NCBI RefSeq assembly: GCF_025211055.1
Contig: NZ_JAOARO010000071.1
Span: 1 to 48,358, forward strand
Reading direction: 5' to 3'
Source: Vallitalea sp.
GTDB lineage: Bacteria; Bacillota; Clostridia; Lachnospirales; Vallitaleaceae
DNA: 48,358 bases
This document shows positions 43,479 through 48,358 of this stretch, piece by piece; the first letter of the stretch is position 1, and every line of letters begins with the position of its first letter. Under the pieces are notes generated by a model, which searched no databases, was not told the DNA's origin, and saw only the letters and a list, made by a program, of their open reading frames with translations. A program made the translations under genes and the position numbers.

Positions 43479-44405
43479 TTATAATCCCCTTTTTTTAACA
43501 AGTTGTCTAACTAATTTATCTGTAAAATATGGTGAATACCTTATGTTATACAGACTCTGACTACCCTCATTACCATTTTCATCGGTAGAATGCAATGTAT
43601 ATCTAATGTCATAAACATTGTACTTACAATCATTATCCAACATTTCAAAATTAGTATTAACACTTAACGTATTATAGGCTTGGAATGGTAGTTGTAGTTC
43701 ATCTACAGGATAACACTCTATATCCTTTTGATTATTATGGTAATTATCTTCGATTTCCATAATCTTGTCTTTATCGGTCTCCTTTGAGATATTTACTAAA
43801 GTATTGTCTAACTCATCATTACTAACTAGATTCATTTTAACAAAATTATGTGTCTCTTCATAAAGCTTGGATGTAATATCGTTAATAATTATACTGTTAT
43901 CAAGTTCAAACACTGTCTTAGAAAATCCTGTACTAGAAGAACTGCTCATTGTACTATGCAAACCTTTTTCTTTATTGTTATTGATAATAATCTTCCCAAT
44001 ATCTATATTTTGTTCCAACCCATTATTATACATAATGACTGCATCTTCTAAGATAATATTATCCATTTCCTCATATTCTTTTTGCTGATCTAAATTCAAG
44101 CGAGTATTAAGAACAGCTGTATTACTATTATAGTATTTTAAACTATTAGTATCTTGAAAGTTCTTATCATAAAAAGTAAGATCATATTTAGGGAAATAGA
44201 TACTATTAATTTTGATACTATCTCTTCTATTGGTTATGTAATTAATACTAAGATCAATTTCATCATGTAATGATACTTCTAAGTAATGCTCTAATACTAT
44301 GGGTTCACTAATCTTGTGTACTTGAATATTTATAATATTAAGTATTAGACTTATTAAACATGCTATGACTCCAATAATTAGTATTCTCTTCTTATTTCTT
44401 AACAT
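43479..44405 (-). CDS. Membrane-anchored extracellular protein of unknown function
   Basis: A 308-aa protein with one N-terminal membrane anchor (KRILIIGVIACLISLILNII, residues 6-25) and a ~280-residue extracellular domain rich in Asp, Asn, Tyr and Ser. It includes a Ser-rich linker (STMSSSSSTGFSK) near the middle. No lipobox and no family is recognised. Its stop codon is one base before the start of the following multi-pass gene, and an AGAAGGGGAA ribosome binding site precedes its own ATG. The layout (anchored extracellular domain plus polytopic protein) suggests a complex, but the function is unknown. Confidence 0.72.
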   Translation of the reverse strand: MLRNKKRILIIGVIACLISLILNIINIQVHKISEPIVLEHYLEVSLHDEIDLSINYITNRRDSIKINSIYFPKYDLTFYDKNFQDTNSLKYYNSNTAVLNTRLNLDQQKEYEEMDNIILEDAVIMYNNGLEQNIDIGKIIINNNKEKGLHSTMSSSSSTGFSKTVFELDNSIIINDITSKLYEETHNFVKMNLVSNDELDNTLVNISKETDKDKIMEIEDNYHNNQKDIECYPVDELQLPFQAYNTLSVNTNFEMLDNDCKYNVYDIRYTLHSTDENGNEGSQSLYNIRYSPYFTDKLVRQLVKKRGL

Positions 44406-44547
44406 AATTCCCCTTCTTTCTTATTGGTTCCTTTTAATTTGAAATCTCATAATAAACTTGTCCATAAAGTATTTCATTGTTTAATATTTTAACATTAATG
44501 TTCCATAAATACTACCTAAATAAATTTTGTGGATATTTTTTCCATTA

Positions 44548-44583
44548 AAAATAAGGGCTAGACATAAGCTAAGCCCTTATTTT
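44548..44583 (-). terminator. Intrinsic terminator of the sugar ABC operon
   Basis: AAATAAGGGCT (44549-44559) and AGCCCTTATTT (44572-44582) form an 11-bp stem with minus-strand T-tail. It lies ~175 bp after the last permease stop. The remainder of 44406-44758 shows no credible gene; two very short ORFs near 44640-44740 have no homology that I can see. Confidence 0.85.
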
Positions 44584-44758
44584 AATACTCTTATATTAAA
44601 TATATAATATCAACAATTATTTATCTGGAGAAATTAACGCAAGAACTATTATAAATCCCAGTCACGGAACCTGATCATAATGAATATACTGATCCAAAGA
44701 AATTATCCCTACCTACTAACCTACTAAACAATTCATAATTCATCATATCCTATCCCAA

Positions 44759-45745
44759 TTATAAATTGAATAATTTTTTGAAGTAATTCAATCTAAAGGC
44801 AACTGTAGCTAATAATATAAGACCAAAAAGTGCAGTAATCAAAAATTGATCTACACGTAGAATATTTAATCCACTTGCCACTATCTGTAACAGTAATACA
44901 GCAAGTATCATACCACTAATTTTTCCCTTACCACCATTAGGGTCTATACCTCCAAGTACTGCTATAAGAACACTTTGTAGCAAATAGCTTGTCGCATAAC
45001 CAGATGCGGCTGAGTTGAATCTTGATGTTAATATAACCGCTGCTACACCTACAAAGAAACCAGATAGAGAGTATACTTTGATAATCATACGCTTCACATT
45101 AACACCTGAAAACTCTGTAGCAGTTGGATTAGAACCATACATATAAGCCTTTTGTCCCAATGGCAAATGATGTAGCACAATATACATTATGATTGCACAT
45201 ATTGCAAATATATAAAGAGGAACCGGTATTCCTAAAACACTCTTATTTCCTATGAACTGAAAACTCTCTGGAAAGCCGGAAACAATCTCACCTTTTGTAA
45301 TTACAATGCTAACTCCTGAAATAAGCATCTGCATACTCAACGTTACCAAAATAGCAGGAACTTTCAAATAAGCAATAATAACTCCATTACCAAAAGAAAC
45401 TAATACACTAATTGAAATTCCAACTATTATAGCTAATATCACAACTCCAACGTTTTCAGTACCTTTTGGAATCATAGAGGTCATCATCTTAGCCATAATA
45501 ATACCAGAAAGATTGGCAGAAGCAATACACGATAGATTGATACCTCCTGTTATCATTGTAATCATCATACATAGGGTAAGCAATCCCATTTCAGGAAATT
45601 GTCGAGTTACAGAAATAAAGGTATTGTATGATAAAAAACGTTCACTAATCAGAGAAACGATAATTACTACAACCATTAAAATGATGGATAGCATAATATT
45701 GTCTCTATTTCTCTTTACCAAAGAACTTTGCATGTCTAATTTCAT
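44759..45745 (-). CDS. Sugar ABC transporter permease (RbsC/LsrD-like)
   Basis: A 328-aa polytopic permease of the BPD_transp_2 family with 8-10 membrane helices (for example NIMLSIILMVVVIIVSLI and ILVTLSMQMLISGVSIVIT). The family motif AVLGGIDPNGGKGKISGMI faces the ATPase. It carries simple sugars or related ligands (ribose, xylose, AI-2, rhamnose class) with its partner permease and ATPase. It overlaps the preceding permease gene by 4 bp (ATGA-type coupling; AGGAG nearby). Substrate cannot be assigned, because the binding protein is missing from the window. Confidence 0.94.
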   Translation of the reverse strand: MKLDMQSSLVKRNRDNIMLSIILMVVVIIVSLISERFLSYNTFISVTRQFPEMGLLTLCMMITMITGGINLSCIASANLSGIIMAKMMTSMIPKGTENVGVVILAIIVGISISVLVSFGNGVIIAYLKVPAILVTLSMQMLISGVSIVITKGEIVSGFPESFQFIGNKSVLGIPVPLYIFAICAIIMYIVLHHLPLGQKAYMYGSNPTATEFSGVNVKRMIIKVYSLSGFFVGVAAVILTSRFNSAASGYATSYLLQSVLIAVLGGIDPNGGKGKISGMILAVLLLQIVASGLNILRVDQFLITALFGLILLATVAFRLNYFKKLFNL

Positions 45746-46725
45746 TGCTCAATCTCCTTCCCTCTTTTTTTCCTTCCTCTGAGTCCAGTGAAGCAAAAAC
45801 TTATCATTACAACAATACCCATAAAGAGGGTTTGATAATAACTAGATACTCCTACGAAAACAAGTCCATTATTGATTATTGTTACAAGCATCAATCCAAA
45901 CAAAGTACCAATAACAGTTCCCTTACCTCCTGATAAAGCAGCTCCCCCTAAAACAACCATAGCAAGAACTTCCATTTCTTTTCCTACCAGTGCATTAGGT
46001 GCTACGTTTTGTGTTACATACATAAGTACTATGGAACCCAAAGCAGCCATTACACCCATATAAGCATAAGCAAAAATAAGTGTACGGTGAACTTTTATAC
46101 CAACCCTTTTTGAAGCTTCTGTATTATCTCCTACAGCATAAACATGACGGCCAATATTTGTACATTTTAGAATCCACCATGTAAGTAATGAAGCGAATAC
46201 TAGTATTCCTATTGGAATAACCAATACTGTAACCGAAGTCTTTGTTGCAAACCACTCTGGGAAGCCATATAACCAAGTACCTCCTGTAAAATACATTAAG
46301 AAACCATAAAAAACATTCATTGTCGCAATGGTTATAATAATGGCAGGAACCTTTAAGTTATATACTAGTACAGCATTAATCAATCCTAGAACAATACCAA
46401 CCATTATAGCTACAGCAAATACAACAAACATATTTCCACCAATACTCATTATGAACATTGCAGCAAGATACTGTGCAACTGTCGCTGTTGCCATAAAAGA
46501 AATATCTATACCACCTGATATAATAACTACTAACAAACCAATAGCCATAACTCCTAAAGCAGCAGCACTTGCAAGCATATCAGTGATATTTCCAAAAGAA
46601 AGAAATCTCCCTTTAGAAACCACCGTTAAAATAGCAACTAAAGCCAAAACTACCATCATAAGATAAAATTCATGGGTCTGAAAAATCTTCTTTATTGAGC
46701 TTTTATTGTGTTTGTAAGACATCAT
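45742..46725 (-). CDS. Sugar ABC transporter permease (RbsC/LsrC-like)
   Basis: A 327-aa polytopic protein of the same family as its neighbour but clearly distinct in sequence, so the channel is a heterodimer, as in LsrC/LsrD or some rhamnose/AI-2-type systems. Motifs include GITGLL-like VMAIGLLVVIISGGIDISFMA and AMVVLGGAALSGGKGTVIGT (quoted in parts). I chose the ATG at 46725 because AAAAGGAG lies 7 nt upstream. A longer frame from 46743 would have no RBS. The start lies inside the last 23 bp of the ATPase gene, so translation is coupled. Confidence 0.94.
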   Translation of the reverse strand: MMSYKHNKSSIKKIFQTHEFYLMMVVLALVAILTVVSKGRFLSFGNITDMLASAAALGVMAIGLLVVIISGGIDISFMATATVAQYLAAMFIMSIGGNMFVVFAVAIMVGIVLGLINAVLVYNLKVPAIIITIATMNVFYGFLMYFTGGTWLYGFPEWFATKTSVTVLVIPIGILVFASLLTWWILKCTNIGRHVYAVGDNTEASKRVGIKVHRTLIFAYAYMGVMAALGSIVLMYVTQNVAPNALVGKEMEVLAMVVLGGAALSGGKGTVIGTLFGLMLVTIINNGLVFVGVSSYYQTLFMGIVVMISFCFTGLRGRKKRGKEIEQ

Positions 46726-48199
46726 TATAAAACTCCTTTTCACTAATTTCCATGGTATTTACTTCTTTTACAATAGATCCTTTATTCATTATAAGGCAAC
46801 GTGAGCAATTGTAATAAATCTCTGGAACTTCATCAGATATTATAATAATTCCCATACCACTTTCTGCCAATGTTCGAATAATATCATATATAACACTTTT
46901 TGCTCCGATATCAATACCATTTGTTGGTTCATCCAATATTAATACATTTGGTTCAATAGCCAACCATTTTGCTATAACAATCTTTTGTTGGTTACCACCA
47001 GACATAGCTGATGCATGAATATTTGGAGTAGCACTTTTGATACTTAACTTCTTAATATAATCATTCGTAATATTTACTTGTCTCTTTTTATTTATAAGAC
47101 CAAACTTTTCCTGTAATTTCTCAATAATTGTGAGCGACATATTATGCTTGACTGATTGGTCAATAACCAACCCTTGTAATAGTCTATCTTCTGGTACATA
47201 GGCTATTTTATTTTTTATAGCGCATTTATTGGTTTTTAGTTTTACCTCTTTACCTTCTATATAGATTTCGCCAGAAGTAGGGGGATTCATACCAAACAAT
47301 GAAAGCGCAAGCTCCGTTCTTCCTGAACCTAACAATCCTATTATTCCAAGAACTTCTCCTTTACTAAGTCGAAAAGAGATATCTTTATAATGACCAACCC
47401 GATAAAGATTTTTCACTTCTAATAATATAGTATTATAATCAGGCATATTGAATTTCTGTTCAGGAATGATGTTTTGTTCGCTGATAAGATAACCTAGTTT
47501 AGTATCATCAATATCCTTGGAATCAAAAACACCAACAATTTCTCCGTCTCTTAGCGCTGTGATACGTTCTGCGATCTCTAAAATTTCATCCAACCTATGG
47601 CTAACAAACATAATCGTCATACCTTTTTCTTGCAAATCCCTTATTATCCCAAATAATATATTAACCTCTTTTCGGGTAAGAGATGATGTAGGTTCATCCA
47701 TAATAACTAGTTCTGCGTCAGTTGCTATGGCTCTTGCTATAGCTACTAACTGTCTATCTGCTATAGAAAGTTCTGAAACAGGCGTTGATAAGTCTAATTT
47801 TACTTGTATTTTCTCCAAAGCCTTTTCTGCTTTTTTATAGATTTCTTTCCAATTGATATGTCCTACAGCTCTGTCTGCATAAGAATTGATTGCAATATTT
47901 TCTGCTATAGTCATATTAGGGAATACACTTAGATCTTGATATATTACAGATACTTTATTTTGTGCGTTTCTATCAGTAACTTCTAGTCCCTTATTTCCGT
48001 CAAATATATGAACAATAGAATTTTTGTCTGGTTTAAGTACTCCAGCTATAATTTTAATAAGCGTAGATTTTCCAGAACCATTTTGTCCAACAAGACAGTG
48101 TATTTCACCTTTATTCAGTTCAAACTCAACATTTTTCAATGCTTTTACTCCACCATAAGTTTTACTGACTTGCTTCATCTCTAAAAAAAGTTCTGACAT
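46703..48199 (-). CDS. Sugar ABC transporter ATP-binding protein (RbsA/LsrA/MglA type)
   Basis: A 498-aa double ABC ATPase. Domain 1 (about 1-240) has Walker A GQNGSGKST (38-46), the signature-like LSIADRQLVAIARA and Walker B ELVIMDEPTSSL. Domain 2 (about 260-495) has a degenerate Walker A (GLLGSGRTE), a signature MSGGNQQKIVIAKWL and Walker B VLILDEPTNGID. One intact and one altered site is normal for the RbsA class. The RBS GGAGGTAA precedes the ATG. It is the first gene of the operon in view; upstream sequence to the window edge contains no binding-protein gene. Confidence 0.96.
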   Translation of the reverse strand: MSELFLEMKQVSKTYGGVKALKNVEFELNKGEIHCLVGQNGSGKSTLIKIIAGVLKPDKNSIVHIFDGNKGLEVTDRNAQNKVSVIYQDLSVFPNMTIAENIAINSYADRAVGHINWKEIYKKAEKALEKIQVKLDLSTPVSELSIADRQLVAIARAIATDAELVIMDEPTSSLTRKEVNILFGIIRDLQEKGMTIMFVSHRLDEILEIAERITALRDGEIVGVFDSKDIDDTKLGYLISEQNIIPEQKFNMPDYNTILLEVKNLYRVGHYKDISFRLSKGEVLGIIGLLGSGRTELALSLFGMNPPTSGEIYIEGKEVKLKTNKCAIKNKIAYVPEDRLLQGLVIDQSVKHNMSLTIIEKLQEKFGLINKKRQVNITNDYIKKLSIKSATPNIHASAMSGGNQQKIVIAKWLAIEPNVLILDEPTNGIDIGAKSVIYDIIRTLAESGMGIIIISDEVPEIYYNCSRCLIMNKGSIVKEVNTMEISEKEFYNDVLQTQ

Positions 48200-48358
48200 A
48201 AATTACCTCCATAATACTATAATATTCTCTCGGAATCTCTAAGCCAGTAAATTCAACGCTTCTAGATTCCTTTTTATTAAAACCCCCCACTTTTTTGTCA
48301 AAAACCATTGACATATTCATCGAAAAATGTGCGCTTCGCGCCTTGATTATGAAATATA
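48200..48358 (-). other. Right-edge leader with GC-rich palindrome and a possible gene 3' end
   Basis: The minus strand enters the window with GCGCGAAGCGC, a GC-rich hairpin quite unlike its AT-rich surroundings. It then reads an open frame ending in DEYVNGF and a TGA at 48300-48298, which may be the last 19 codons of an upstream gene. No complete gene lies here and no promoter is obvious. Confidence 0.3.

Noticed and set aside
44640..44750. Short minus-strand peptides (about 23 and 9 residues) after the permease gene
   Set aside because: Too short, different frames and no recognisable homology; not enough to call a pseudogene.

Overview
The window looks like chromosome from a low-GC, anaerobic, motile Clostridia species. 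The pointers are AT-rich DNA with strong AGGAGG-type ribosome binding sites, a large SRP RNA with an Alu-type domain, MecA, pyruvate formate-lyase with its radical-SAM activase, an NrdG2-type activase, a 2[4Fe-4S] ferredoxin, a THF riboswitch, sigma-D-driven flagellin and BlaI/M56 regulators. The gene set resembles Vallitalea and other Lachnospirales relatives, but that placement is inference. I see no prophage, insertion sequence, CRISPR array, tRNA or rRNA.

Left part (1-9.2 kb): the 3' end of a large Ig-like surface protein, purA with a long structured leader, mecA, a DUF1858 redox protein, and a GntR/UTRA regulator divergent from pflB-pflA, followed by a small ferredoxin gene. The pfl promoter is a near-consensus sigma-A promoter with an 8-bp palindrome at the start of its spacer. 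A 12-bp word also occurs three times in the same intergenic region.

Flagellar and envelope part (9.2-21 kb): a MerR-like regulator, fliS, a 597-aa flagellin with a sigma-D promoter, a possible 44-aa ORF, a 1128-aa FliK/DUF6240-like protein, and a secreted LysM protein with 11-residue repeats. Then come an M56 (BlaR1-like) membrane peptidase, a membrane-anchored partner and a convergent BlaI-type repressor.

Housekeeping part (21-26.5 kb): recR, ybaB and dnaX (with an A8 slippage candidate and a decayed copy of its 3' tail downstream), the SRP RNA, tadA, a DivIVA-like protein and an NrdG2-like radical-SAM activase adjoining an AraC regulator.

Accessory part (26.5-48.4 kb): a GH88 unsaturated glucuronyl hydrolase and a YesN-type response regulator, a 1429-aa SF1 helicase fused to a Vsr/MTES_1575-like nuclease (candidate defence or DNA-processing enzyme), and a LysM 5'-nucleotidase. 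These are followed by a YibE/F protein with a lipobox, a THF riboswitch with a readable terminator/antiterminator switch upstream of folT and a GNAT gene, and the linked radical-SAM plus DUF4130-type pair (TIGR03916/TIGR03915), which I judge the best candidate for an under-described system. The window ends with a two-gene membrane operon and a sugar ABC transporter (ATPase and two permeases) whose binding protein is not in view.
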